A stretch of 64,000 nt of DNA, taken from contig NW_006281102.1 of assembly GCF_000203795.2 (NCBI RefSeq), forward strand, positions 1,096,567 to 1,160,566. Reading direction: 5' to 3'. Both the position numbers and the translations under genes were made by a program. This DNA comes from Batrachochytrium dendrobatidis JAM81 (lineage: Eukaryota > Chytridiomycota > Chytridiomycetes > Rhizophydiales). Shown piece by piece: positions 35,026 to 45,354 of this stretch (positions within the stretch are counted from its first letter, which is position 1; each line of letters opens with the position of its first letter). Below the pieces are notes generated by a model. It saw only the letters and a list, made by a program, of their open reading frames with translations, was not told the DNA's origin and did not search any database.

Positions 35026-36674
35026 TTACGACGACTGGAGTTTTGCCATTTGGTAGCTATTATATAAAGCTTTTGCAAAAAACGGATCCTATATTATTGA
35101 ATAAAAGGGTTGGGTTACAATAGTGTATTCCAGTTAGATGAAAGCTTGGTGGTTTGAGCATGTACAAAAAGGCAATTTTTGTAATTCAAAATATAAAGAT
35201 AATTAATCGTACTCTGACCAACGACAGCACTCTTGCGTAGAATTCAGTTTCATCCATTATTTCTCTGGAAGAAACTGGACCCATATGATCAATTCCGTTC
35301 CAAATGTCTATCATGTTGATTAATTGAACCGGCTGATGACTATGCAAATGCGATTTTTGATTCAACTGCTGCAAATGATGTGGTTTTGGGCTCACTCTAG
35401 ACTGTAGCTGGATGGCTCCATTTAATACATCTTGGGGTGACTGATGTTGCTGATACGGAGCATTTCCAAATTGCTCAATTGGGTATGGGTTGTACTCGGG
35501 CGGCAACTGCGGATGGCTGACTATTGGGTATTGAGGCGGCTCCTGTGAGTATGGTCTGCGAGGAGGGCCCTGCTGAGCTAGTCTAAGTATCAAGCAAAAC
35601 CGTGTATTAGATTAGCATCTATTAAAAGCAACTCGGTGCCAAAAAGCCTACTCTGAAAGATATACTGCTAAGCGCTGACGATCGGATGGCTCAAAGATCC
35701 ATAGTCCCACAATCGAGTCTTTAATTATTTGAATCGAGTAAAGTTTCAAATTTAGTAGTCTGATGTGTATTTAACCAGATACATATTCATGGATTCAAAT
35801 CATTTCATTGAGCCAAGCAAGTTTTTTTTGTAGCAGTTTGAATATCTATGCATACCATTTGGAAGTCTGTAAATGAGGTAATCACCCAGCATTTCAAACT
35901 GGAGGTCATTAGTTAGCGGGACAACCAGGTTTTCTGTTGACAAACGATTCATTATTACAAATGCATTGCGTGGCTCGATACTTCGTTGGTACACAAATAT
36001 AGTGCCCTCAATTCCTCGTTTTGTCTAAATTGAAAAGTTTATGTCAAACACTATGGTTTAGTCAAACATTACACTATTCCTGCTGTGTCCATTGAGATGG
36101 TTTAGAATTCCAAGACTCGATGTATTCAAAAAGCAATTCGAGTGTTGACACGCGAACGATTGTCATGCAACATGACTAAAAAGATGCAGGTTTCTTGACA
36201 ACGACTCAACAAGGCTGGTTAAATATGTTTTACATTTTAGACCAGACTGTCGATCTGATCAGAATCACTTGTATGACCAAACATCCAAATCAAGGGGTGG
36301 GTGTTATTATTGTGGGCAAGAGCAAATATGCCGAATTTAGAATTGCTGGGCACAATCGTACAGTTGGCAAATCGTTATAGGCCAGCAGTTTAGTATGAAA
36401 AAGATGATTTAAATCATTTGAAAGGGTATCACAACAAAGACTGGAGCCAACAGGCAGCATAGACAATACTGGAATAGATGATGCAAGAATGGAAACTGAC
36501 CCAAGTCTGGGAACGAGATTCAAAGCTATATACTGTGACATGACTCGATGTTTCGCTTATAGACTCTATCAATGGGTCATGTCGACGAAGGACACTAAGG
36601 TTTAGAGCTCTTTTCGTGGATGCATAGTCAATTGCCATGGTTGAGTTGGTTGAAATCAAGGTCAAACCTCGCAT
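35026..36674 (-). CDS. DCP1: mRNA decapping activator Dcp1
   Basis: EVH1-fold partner of the decapping enzyme Dcp2, acting in cytoplasmic mRNA decay and P-bodies. The first exon gives NLSVLRRHDPLIESISETSSHVTVY (Dcp1 N-terminal helix and first strand). Next come KRGIEGTIFVYQRSIEPRNAFVIMNRLSTENLVVPL (about 36026-35920) and LQFEMLGDYLIYRLPN. A further exon has IKDSIVGLWIFEP then DRQRLAVYLSE. This 'G.lfvy.R...P.y...imNR' and 'GiWFy' order is diagnostic. A Pro/Gln-rich linker (about 35590-35400) leads to a C-terminal helix: ETEFYARVLSLVR joined by an intron (about 35205-35089) to DPFFAKALYNSYQMAKLQSS and the TAA at 35026. That final helix matches the trimerisation-type end of Dcp1. Start ATG is at 36674 (MRGLTLISTN), with a later in-frame Met at residue 13. 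Confidence 0.85.
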
Positions 36675-36922
36675 TGTTTTGGAGGCTGCTTTTCCACAAT
36701 AACGCAGCTGCCCAAAGTTGCATCATTGTAATTCCAGTGTATTAAACCATGCAAGATGCACTGGCAGCAGTAATAAATGAAAATCGAAATAGTATATAAA
36801 CATGAGTTGCTTATAGATTTTTTTACATGTCGAGATTGCCAGTTTGATAGTATTCAGGCTGCTTTACAGCTGTATTCACGTAAATACAACTAAATATGGA
36901 TATTGGTGTGTAATAAACAGCC

Positions 36923-37180
36923 AATCTCATGAAGCGATTGGCATCAATTTACTGGATAGTACTCATTTTTTGGACTCTTTGAAATATTTCAGATTGACTG
37001 ATTAAACATGGTTTCTAGCCACTCAACAAACTGCAATGCTGCAAGGCATGGGTATATATCGTCCATCCTTGAGCATTGTTATAAACCACTTTAAAGAATG
37101 GTCTTGTATGGCGTGTGATTACAACATCAAACAGCAATCACTGCAGGACAAATAGTGTTATATCTTGTGTGAATACGACT
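36923..37180 (+). repeat. Dispersed ~257-bp repeat, copy 2
   Basis: Second, direct copy of the repeat at 27594-27849. It ends 126 bp upstream of the uL4m start codon, while copy 1 ends 58 bp upstream of the FSIP1-like start codon. Both copies therefore lie immediately upstream of plus-strand genes. The flanks outside the shared block are unrelated. No coding potential. Confidence 0.8.
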
Positions 37181-37306
37181 AAATCAATTCATGACAGATA
37201 TGCCAAATGACCAAAAAAAGTTGTTTGAAATCGGCCAAATTTAAACGAAAAACTTGCAAAGAAAAACGTCGACACAGGAGCAATCGTTTCTTGACTACAG
37301 TCAATC

Positions 37307-38648
37307 ATGTTGGCAACGCTTACCAGACAATCTAAATATGCCAGGACTCATTTTGCATCAATATATAACGCACAGGGATCGTCACAGAGTTTCAGAAAAA
37401 CTGAGTACATGACTGCGCTCAATGCTAGTGCAGCTGCCAATTCATTCAGTTTCGCACAATCCTGCAGGTTGTCAACTGCAAGTATTGTTCAGCAAGAAGA
37501 ATCATTGTCAGTAGAGTCGAAAAACACTGCTGGTTTATCTGACATTGATCTGGAATCCAAATCCAACACGGCTGCATCTAAAGCAAGTGATCAGCTTAAG
37601 CGTCCTCTAATACCGATAGACACATTCAAGTCGTTTGAATTAGATTCTACTCAAGGAGAGAAAGTGCATGCGTTGCTGCATCCGCTTACTCAAGTCAAAT
37701 CTATTGGCCGACTATCGCTGAGCAATGTTCCGAAATTTGAGGATCTTAAAAGTATGCATCTGTTGCTTTTAGATGTGCATTTCAGCAAACATTCCAAATC
37801 CACTTGCTGGTGATTTAACAAATGCTAAACCTATTTATTTTGCGTTATTGAATAATAGATGCATGGTGGAAGTACCCATACGTACAGTCATGGCTTCATT
37901 CTTTTAAAACCGGTGCATTTATTGGACTTTTAGAATTAGATCGCACTGTATTTGGAGTCAAAGTCCGGCCAGATATTCTTGCTCAAGTGCTCAAGTATGA
38001 GCGAGACTGGCACAAGCAAGGCACTGAGAGCAGTAAAGCTCTTGGCCAAGTGCGTGGATCCACTCGCAAGCCATTTCCCCAGAAAGGTCGTGGCAAGGCA
38101 CGAGTTGGTACTATCCGTGCACCCCAATTCGTTGGAGGTATGTTGGTACTATGAATCGCTTCAATCAATGCACTCTAAAGGTTGAGCCTTTTTAGGCACT
38201 AACAATGTTGATATGTGTGTGTTTAGGATACGCTGTTCATGGTCCACGTCCTCATAACAAGGCTACTGATATTCCACGAAAAGTATACGACTTGGGCATT
38301 CGTACGGCTCTTTCGACTAAATTTGCACAGGATCAATTGGTCGTTGTTGATCTGCTGCATACAGATTTAGACGATAAGGACCAGGTAAGAGAACAGTTGC
38401 GGCGTTTGGATCTTTCTGGTCGCAAGATATGTTTCTTGTATGGCTCCTCGCAACCATCCGTAAAGTTTATCCAAGTGATGGACAGATTTACAAAAGCCGA
38501 TCCAACGCCTCAAGTTCCTGAAGGCGAGCGTCAGATTCTTGTTGCATCGGTCAAACATATTTCCGTCAGTGTGCTTTTGGAGTATGAATACCTGGTAATT
38601 GACAAGGAAGCAGTGGAAATGCTTGAAGCAAAGTACCGATCAATCTAA
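37307..38648 (+). CDS. YML6: Mitochondrial large-subunit ribosomal protein uL4m
   Basis: Nuclear-encoded uL4 of the mitochondrial ribosome; lines the polypeptide exit tunnel. Three exons (about 37307-37751, 37860-38139 and 38226-38648) give roughly 380 residues. The first 100 or so are Ser/Ala/Arg-rich without family similarity, consistent with a mitochondrial presequence and linker. The uL4 core starts after the first intron with [22 protein letters not shown]. It contains [26 protein letters not shown], then the tunnel loop [36 protein letters not shown], and the C-terminal [15 protein letters not shown] with LVVVDLL. All match bacterial L4 landmarks. Ends AKYRSI. It is followed convergently by the EF-1alpha gene. 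Confidence 0.92.
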
Positions 38649-38870
38649 ACTTGACCGCCAACCCTGATTCGAATTATTTCAAAATGCAAAACCCATTTTA
38701 AACGATTGCTATTTGAAAATAAACCCGAATGCTAAAAAATATTGATATTGCACTCTATGCAGCTAGATTTAGACTACCTCGACTAATATTATAAGCACCA
38801 ATTGAATCCACAACCAAAAACAAGTTTAAAATATATGGGTGATCAAACGCTTTTTATGAAATAAAGAAGA

Positions 38871-40383
38871 TTACTTCTTGCCAGAAGCCTTGGCAGCAGC
38901 CTTGGTGACCTTGCCAGCAGACTTGTCAGTCTTCTCGACAGTCTTGATAACACCAACAGCGACAGTTTGACGCATGTCACGGACGGCGAAACGACCAAGA
39001 GGGGGGTACTCGGCGTAAGACTCAACGCAGAGAGGCTTGGTGGGAACCATCTTGACAATGGCGGTGTCGGATGCCTTGACAAACTTGGGGGAATCTTCGA
39101 TCTTCTTACCAGTACGGCGATCAACCTTTTCAAGGAGCTCAGCAAACTTGCAGGAAATGTGAGCAGTGTGGCAATCAAGAACTGGAGAGTAACCGGCAGA
39201 AATTTGACCGGGATGGTTGAGAACCATGACGTGAGCATTGAACGAAGCGGCTTCCTTGGCAGGGTCGTTCTTGGAGTCAGAGCAGACCATACCACGACGA
39301 ATGTCCTTAACTGACACGTTCTTGACGTTGAAACCAACGTTGTCACCTGGGATACCCTCAGTAAGGGACTCGTGGTGCATTTCAACGGACTTGACTTCAG
39401 TGGTCACGTTAGCGGGGGCAAAGGTAACAACCATGCCTGGCTTGATCACACCAGTCTCAACACGACCAACTGGAACAGTTCCGATTCCTCCAATCTTGTA
39501 TACATCCTGAAGGGGAAGACGGAGAGGCTTGTCAGTAGGACGGGAAGGAGCCTCAATAGAATCAATGGCATTAAGAAGGGTCTTGCCAGTGCTGGTTCCA
39601 GCCTTGGTCTCCTTGGTCCATCCCTTGAACCAGGGCATGTTGGCAGAGGGTTCCAACATGTTATCACCGTGCCATCCAGAGATGGGGACGAATGGAACAG
39701 ACTTGGGGTTGTAACCAACCTTCTTGATGAAGTTGGACAATTCCTTGACAATTTCATTGAAACGTTCCTCGGACCACTTGTTGGTGTCCATCTTGTTGAC
39801 AGCAATAATGAGCTGTCTAACACCAAGGGTGAAAGCGAGCAAAGCGTGCTCACGGGTCTGACCGTCCTTGGAGATACCGGCTTCAAACTCACCAACACCA
39901 CCAGCAATAATAAGAATGGCGCAATCAGCCTGGGAAGTACCAGTAATCATGTTCTTGATGAAATCACGATGTCCGGGAGCATCAATAACAGTAACATAGT
40001 ACTTGGGGGTCTCGAACTTCCAGAGAGCAATGTCAATGGTAATACCACGCTCACGCTCAGCCTTGAGTTTGTCAAGAACCCAGGCATACTTGAAGGAACC
40101 TTTGCCCATGTCAGCGGCTTCCTTCTCGAACTTCTCAATGGTACGCTTGTCAATACCACCACTGAAAACCACCAAATATCAGATCATGAAAAAATACAAG
40201 TAAAATTAGTAAGGGCAATCACACTCCAGCTTGGCAAAAAATAGGGTCTCAAAACAAAAAAAAACCCTAGTCAATCCACAACATTCCATACCATTTGTAG
40301 ATGAGATGACCAGTGGTAGTTGACTTTCCAGAGTCGACGTGGCCAATAACGACGACGTTAATATGTCCCTTTTCCTTACCCAT
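38871..40383 (-). CDS. TEF1: Translation elongation factor 1-alpha
   Basis: GTP-binding factor that delivers aminoacyl-tRNA to the ribosomal A site. Exon 1 (40383 to about 40291) encodes [19 protein letters not shown] with [12 protein letters not shown] 120-bp intron splits the Cys codon of [16 protein letters not shown]; exon 2 starts near 40164. [19 protein letters not shown] and the C-terminal [13 protein letters not shown] are all present. About 460 residues, as usual. Codons are strongly biased to C and G at third positions compared with neighbours, as expected of one of the most expressed genes. This bias also creates a long empty open frame on the opposite strand. The last residues are [10 protein letters not shown], with stop TAA at 38871. 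Confidence 0.98.
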
Positions 40384-40933
40384 GTTTTCTAGTAACAGAC
40401 ATCAAGCTAAATGTTAGAAACGCTATAACCAACAATGAACAGACACAAAACTCATGCCGGTAGATATGAATAGAAATAAAAGGCAAACAGATAGAGTGGG
40501 TTTGATCAACAGTAATGATAGTCTAGCAACATCCAAACCAAACTACTTGGACTTGAGAACAAGTAGTTCGATTTTGCAACTGATCATGCATGAGGATCTA
40601 ACCATCCATCCAGAAAACAAGAGTAGCATTCGCATGCATGCATTCAGTAGTAGAATGCAACTCATCAACAATGGATTACAACAAAGTTCTAATGTGTCTG
40701 CTGCATACAATCACAAAACACCTACCGAGTTCAAAAGGCAAACTTCAGTGAAAGAAGGAGAAACGGAGCGACGAGACAACTGCTCGCTTTTGACTGTTTG
40801 ATTGGCTACGCCACACCTTGCTCTTTTCTTGTTCCTGAGGACATGCAAATAAAATACACCCCAAACCCATTTACAACTAGGAAATATATCGTCAATCATG
40901 TTCATTTTAAGAAAAAAGCATATGCGATCGGAC
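40384..40933. promoter_or_regulatory. TEF1 promoter region and RPL13 3' flank
   Basis: 550-bp spacer between two minus-strand highly expressed genes, containing the TEF1 promoter and 5' UTR and the RPL13 3' UTR. No clear open frame belongs here; the plus-strand frame at 40454-40801 matches no family. Confidence 0.4.
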
Positions 40934-41722
40934 TTATTTCTTCTTGTTTGCCTCTTCTTCAGCTTGTTCCTTTGCAAGCTTCTCACGCATACCAAACATA
41001 CGCTTGTCAGAGCGTGCCTTGATGAGAGTGTCAAAGGCATGAACTGCTGGAGTGCCAGTGATCTTTCGGGCAAGATCCGTAAGTGGGGGCTGGGAAATGG
41101 GCATAAGAGCACCCTTGAGCTGAGTAGCAGTGGCAACGACAGCAGCCTAAAACAAAATCAAATTAGTCTCAATATTAAAATATCCAAGTTAGGGCTGAAA
41201 CACACCTCTGAATCTCCATTCTTGGGCTTGTTTGCCTTTTTAGGGAAGACAATCAGCTTGCTCTGGTACTCCTTCAGACGCTGAACATTGCCCTGAAGAG
41301 ATTCAACAGAACGATTGCGACGACGGTGATCAACAGAGATACCAACGGTGCGAGCAAAGTGGCGGCTAATACCAGCCTCCTGTAGTATTCCAAATACGCA
41401 ATATCTGATTAGTACATCTGAAATAGACTAGATATATTCAAAAACATTGACCCAACTCTAGAGTAAAAATAGCAAAACACACCTTGAGCTCTTCCAGAGA
41501 AAATCCACGACCAGCACGGAGCTTGGTGTTATACCTGACAGTAGGGCATCGAACTGCAGGTCGAAGAAGTCCGTCAATTGGACGAGGTGCAATCTTGGCT
41601 GCCTTCTTGACACGCTTGACTCTCCTGGACAGCTTCTTTCCAGGCTGATCAAACCATGTACGTACGTGAATCTTCCAGTCCTTACGGAAATGCTGGTTGG
41701 GCAATTGATTGTTGTGACGCAT
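40934..41722 (-). CDS. RPL13: 60S ribosomal protein L13 (eL13)
   Basis: Cytosolic large-subunit protein eL13. Three exons on the minus strand. Exon 1 (41722 to about 41482) holds [27 protein letters not shown]-like [26 protein letters not shown] and [23 protein letters not shown]. Exon 2 (about 41380-41208) continues [23 protein letters not shown] then [15 protein letters not shown]. Exon 3 (about 41147-40934) has GALMPI with a Lys-rich end EEEANKKK. Every block matches eL13, and the length (about 210) is normal. Codon use is biased as in TEF1. It is divergent from RPS16 across a 1.3-kb region with two CACGTG sites. Confidence 0.96.
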
Positions 41723-42135
41723 GGTGTCTAATTAGCACAATATAGAAATTATCGAGCGTGGTTATCAACCATAATCATCCCGTCATTGAAATTCCAACAA
41801 ATTGATCCGTCGTCAGTCACAAGTTGATGCCAGCATTTATAATCCAGAACAAAAACAGTTAGCTTAACATGACTCGAGTAAATAGAATCATCTTGATATC
41901 AAGTATTGGGATTTGGCCCAACGCATTCATCCATCGATATATGGATGCATACACCAGTCGAAACCAATAAACAAACTGATGCATGAATCAGTGCATCGTA
42001 TGTTTTCAAGGCAGGTCCGTCTAGCCTGTACAAAATGAACATCAAGCACCAGCTGAAAACTTGCCTGAAGTGAATTCGCGAGTGCAAAGTCAATTCGACA
42101 AGACATTAAGTTGTATACACAGTCAACAAATTCTA

Positions 42136-42141
42136 CACGTG
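42136..42141. promoter_or_regulatory. CACGTG E-box, 414 bp upstream of RPL13
   Basis: E-box core in the divergent RPL13/RPS16 promoter. Cbf1-type bHLH factors are known to act at ribosomal protein promoters in some ascomycete yeasts; whether that holds here is inference. Confidence 0.35.
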
Positions 42142-42841
42142 ATAAGATTTCAAATCACGTTTTACTTTAGTTTCAAAATATTCAACAGATGGAGCATCAC
42201 ATTATTTGCTCACCATCTTGGAATTAGCTTTATCCAGTATCGTCTACAGATTAAATCACAATTTCTCAATAACTTGTAAATAGTGTTGTTTATTCAATAT
42301 ATCAACCCTCTATCAAACAATTTGATACAGAATATGCATATCCGTGGCTTATAATACACGCAATCCAACTAATTCACAAGGCAATATTTTAAATATATTA
42401 CAGCATTGTTTTATATATACCCAGTTGCTGTCAAGCGTGATATACAGTTGCATTCGCGTAAAATGGAACATTAAAAACCAAGTGGATGTTAAAGTGTTCA
42501 CGTCACTGTTTCAATATCTCACATCCTTGACATTCGTCAATATTTTTTTGTAAAAACCAAACACTACAAATAGATGTTTTGTGATTGACATGTATAGTTG
42601 CATTCCTGAAATGTACAATCTTTGCTGTTTTAAACTGGAACGTATCTTGTATTTTACGAGACAACAAAGTAGAGTTTGATTGACAACATTCAAATTCAAT
42701 ATCTGAATTGCAATCGACAAATATGAGTTCAAAAAATCAATGGATATTCAAACATTGTTTTAAACCAAAGCAGAAACTGCAAGATTAGGCGCTTCATTCT
42801 ACATAAATATGGCTGTAAATCGCAACTTATTTGAAAATTTA

Positions 42842-42847
42842 CACGTG
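42842..42847. promoter_or_regulatory. CACGTG E-box, 186 bp upstream of RPS16
   Basis: Second E-box core in the same divergent ribosomal promoter, on the RPS16 side. Recognised only by its sequence. Confidence 0.35.
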
Positions 42848-43032
42848 ACTGTGTTGGCTAGCTCGGCCCTGTAGATTTCGACTTGAACGCGAGTTGGATT
42901 CGCAGCACATAAACGAATTTTGGTAAGACACCATTTGGACGTAGGTGGTTGGTAGTAGCAGCCAGCCAATACAAGCATGGCCAATATACTAACATCCATC
43001 CATCCATAAATGCATGCATCTATGCTTAGAAT

Positions 43033-43976
43033 ATGACCGAGGCTGTTCAGTGTTTCGGACGCAAGGTAAACAGGACTTGCTCAGCCTATATGGCCATCCT
43101 CATTTGACAGACTTGATTCAACTCATAATTGCCGCAACTTTTTGAAGAGCATTGATGAAACAAGAAATTGTCTTTATTCCTTCAAACAAATCATTATCGA
43201 GGCCATGCATACTTGACTACCCATTGCAATGGGCTGGAGTGTATGGCTATACTCACATTTTCGTACTTTTCTATAGTACTTGAATGGTTTTGCATATTTG
43301 CGTTTGATTCTGGATGGTCTAATGTTGATCAATTCCTAGCATCAAGAAAGTAAAAGTAGACTCATGTTTACTAACTAAATGGTTTTATTTCAATTGAGTA
43401 GAAGACTGCTACGGCTGTTGCTCACTGCAAGCGCGGCACAGGTCTCATCAAGATCAACGGTTCGCCCCTTGAGCTTGTTGAGCCTGAGATCCTTAGGGCC
43501 AAGGTCTATGAGCCTATTTACCTTCTTGGCAAGGAACGATTTGAAATGGTTGATATCCGTGTTCGTGTCAACGGAGGTGGTCAAGTCTCGCAAATCTATG
43601 GTATGAAAAGCTGTAATAAGATACTGAAACGGTTCATGTATTCTTACCAGACTTGCTAACATCTTGTCATGTATAAAAACAGCCATCCGTCAGGCTATTG
43701 CCAAGGCAATCGTTGCCTTTTACCAAAAATGTAAGCCTGTTTTATTTGATAATTAGCACATCTGTTCTAGATTGTACCTATCATGCCAACTGAACTGTTT
43801 ACTAATCTACTAAATGAAATGGTATACTAGTCATTGACGAGTCATCCAAGAAGGAAATCAAGGAAATCCTTATCCGCTATGATCGTACTCTTCTTGTCGC
43901 TGATCCCCGTCGCTGCGAGCCCAAGAAGTTTGGTGGTGCTGGTGCACGCGCTCGTTACCAGAAGTCTTATCGTTAA
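43033..43976 (+). CDS. RPS16: 40S ribosomal protein S16 (uS9)
   Basis: Cytosolic uS9. Exon 1 is only 33 nt (43033-43065, [11 protein letters not shown]). After a 336-bp intron, exon 2 from 43402 gives [34 protein letters not shown] and [17 protein letters not shown]. Exon 3 (about 43681-43730) gives [16 protein letters not shown]. The last exon (about 43830-43976) gives [32 protein letters not shown] and the invariant C-terminus [10 protein letters not shown]. In ribosomes that C-terminal tail reaches the P-site tRNA. The length of about 142 residues is normal. I looked for a snoRNA in the long first intron and saw none that convinced. Confidence 0.96.
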
Positions 43977-44328
43977 ACAATGGACTTGGTGGGTGTGGAT
44001 CCTGGTTGGATTTTCACTACTTTTTCCATGTACTTCACATTCAAGCGTAATGAACTTGCAGAGCCATGCGTTTCTATTAGTTTTCTTTAAATCTGGCTGT
44101 TGAGTGTTGAGAGATCACTGGGTTTGGGTTTAAATGTTAGTGACAGTAGATATTGCACAGAGATTTACAGATAATTCTTCATCCATGCGCTGTAGGGTTT
44201 TGGATGGAAAATAAATATCTAGGCTTGTGTTTCTAGTTGTGGTCAAGACTGGATTGGTCTAAACATTCAAAAATACTTCAATTGTTACGCTTTACTTGGC
44301 GTTCGACTTTTTTAGTTCCTATTGCAAC
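43977..44328. other. Intergenic region RPS16 / NDUFS5-like
   Basis: 352 bp between two plus-strand genes: RPS16 3' UTR (AATAAA-like element near 44210) and the NDUFS5-like promoter. Nothing else seen. Confidence 0.4.
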
Positions 44329-44993
44329 ATGTCGAGCGGTTTTGGCATTGCTGGAGGACGAGGACGCTGCTTTAACTTTTGGCAAGAGTTTACCAGGTGC
44401 CATGTTCAGGCAGAGTCCACCAAGGAGTGTGTGCAACTATTCGAAGACTACCAGGAGTGTCTATACCATAGGAAAGAGGTACCGACTTTCTCGTTGTCTA
44501 TCCATCTTCTAGCAGCTTCATATTCATTCCCAATGTGTGCGGGCATAGTCTGTTCTTGAAAGCCTTTTACCATGTTCTAGTAGAACCACTGATGCTGCAC
44601 TACTGCACTACTTTCCTTTCTATCCCATTGCTATGCTGTGTCAAACACCAGCGATGGACCTTTTAGACTGGCTATATACTACATCCAACAACTTGCAACC
44701 CACCAGCATTTATGGTTTCTAATAGTACCTGTCATTGTTTTCAAGAGCATTCTAAACTTGTAAAAGCTATTTGAGCAAGTCTCCATGATCTTGATTACAA
44801 TCTGGCTACTTGAAGTCTAATTCATCTTATAGCATTGGATCCAAGTCACTAATCCTTTGTATTTATTGCTGCTTTACTGGCATGCTTCATATATAAACTC
44901 ATCTAGTTTTTAAGAATGACCATGGTTCGCCAAGAGCATGAGTTACAGCAAAGCAAGGCAACTACAGAAACTCTTGCAGATTCGAATTCGTAA
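44329..44993 (+). CDS. NDUFS5: NDUFS5-like complex I 15-kDa CHCH subunit
   Basis: Small protein of about 78 residues. Exon 1 (44329-44478) reads MSSGFGIAGGRGRCFNFWQ then EFTRCHVQAESTKECVQLFEDYQECLYHRKE. It has four cysteines in two CX9-10C pairs with the RCF-FW start and ED-ECL typical of fungal NDUFS5, which sits on the intermembrane-space side of respiratory complex I and is imported by the Mia40 route. The second exon is inferred at 44907-44993 after a 428-bp intron (TCTAG acceptor), adding FLRMTMVRQEHELQQSK and a short tail. If that intron is wrong, reading through gives only a few extra residues. Exon 1 identity is good; exon 2 is tentative. Confidence 0.7.
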
Positions 44994-45354
44994 CAGACAG
45001 CATGATACATTTTAAACATGAATTGAATGAAAATCTTGGACAGAAGAGCTGTTTTACTTGGTATTGTCTTTACCATTGATTTCTGTGCCTGTCAGTTATA
45101 ATTCTGCACATCTTGTTTCTATGAATCCATCCTTGTTCCTAAAGTATGGTCTGTATATTAGCACTACCCTCTACAAGTGAAACAGTAAACTGTGACTTGA
45201 ATCCAATTTTATCATGACATCAATGCTATTTCTACATACTTTGCAAACGGACTTGAGTTGCATATTTCCGCGTCAAATCATAAACGATGTTATCGGCACT
45301 GGTGTTAGATCGCTATGGCATTTGCAACATGAATCGCAAAACTATAAATTGGTC
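44994..45354. other. Convergent spacer NDUFS5-like / CFAP92-like
   Basis: 361 bp of AT-rich 3' flank shared by two converging genes. A small extra terminal exon of the minus-strand gene (about 45305-45280) cannot be excluded, because its stop overlaps a donor-like GGGTAAGA. Confidence 0.35.

Larger units (their letters stand above)
41723..43032. promoter_or_regulatory. Long divergent promoter region, RPL13 / RPS16
   Basis: 1.3 kb between two divergent ribosomal protein genes, several times longer than other divergent spacers in the window. It contains CACGTG cores at 42136-42141 and 42842-42847. Both ends carry clustered ATCCAT/GGATGCAT elements (about 41930-41950 and 42993-43022). The middle has a GCATTCGCGTAAAATGGAAC segment (about 42459-42478). 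No gene is visible. Confidence 0.45.

Noticed and set aside
39372..40244. 290-codon open frame on the plus strand antisense to EF-1alpha
   Set aside because: Mirror of the strongly biased TEF1 codons; the translation resembles no protein and the true gene is on the other strand.
43066..43401. Possible C/D snoRNA in the RPS16 first intron (TTGATGA near 43151)
   Set aside because: C box imperfect and no CTGA D box at suitable distance; no terminal stem seen.
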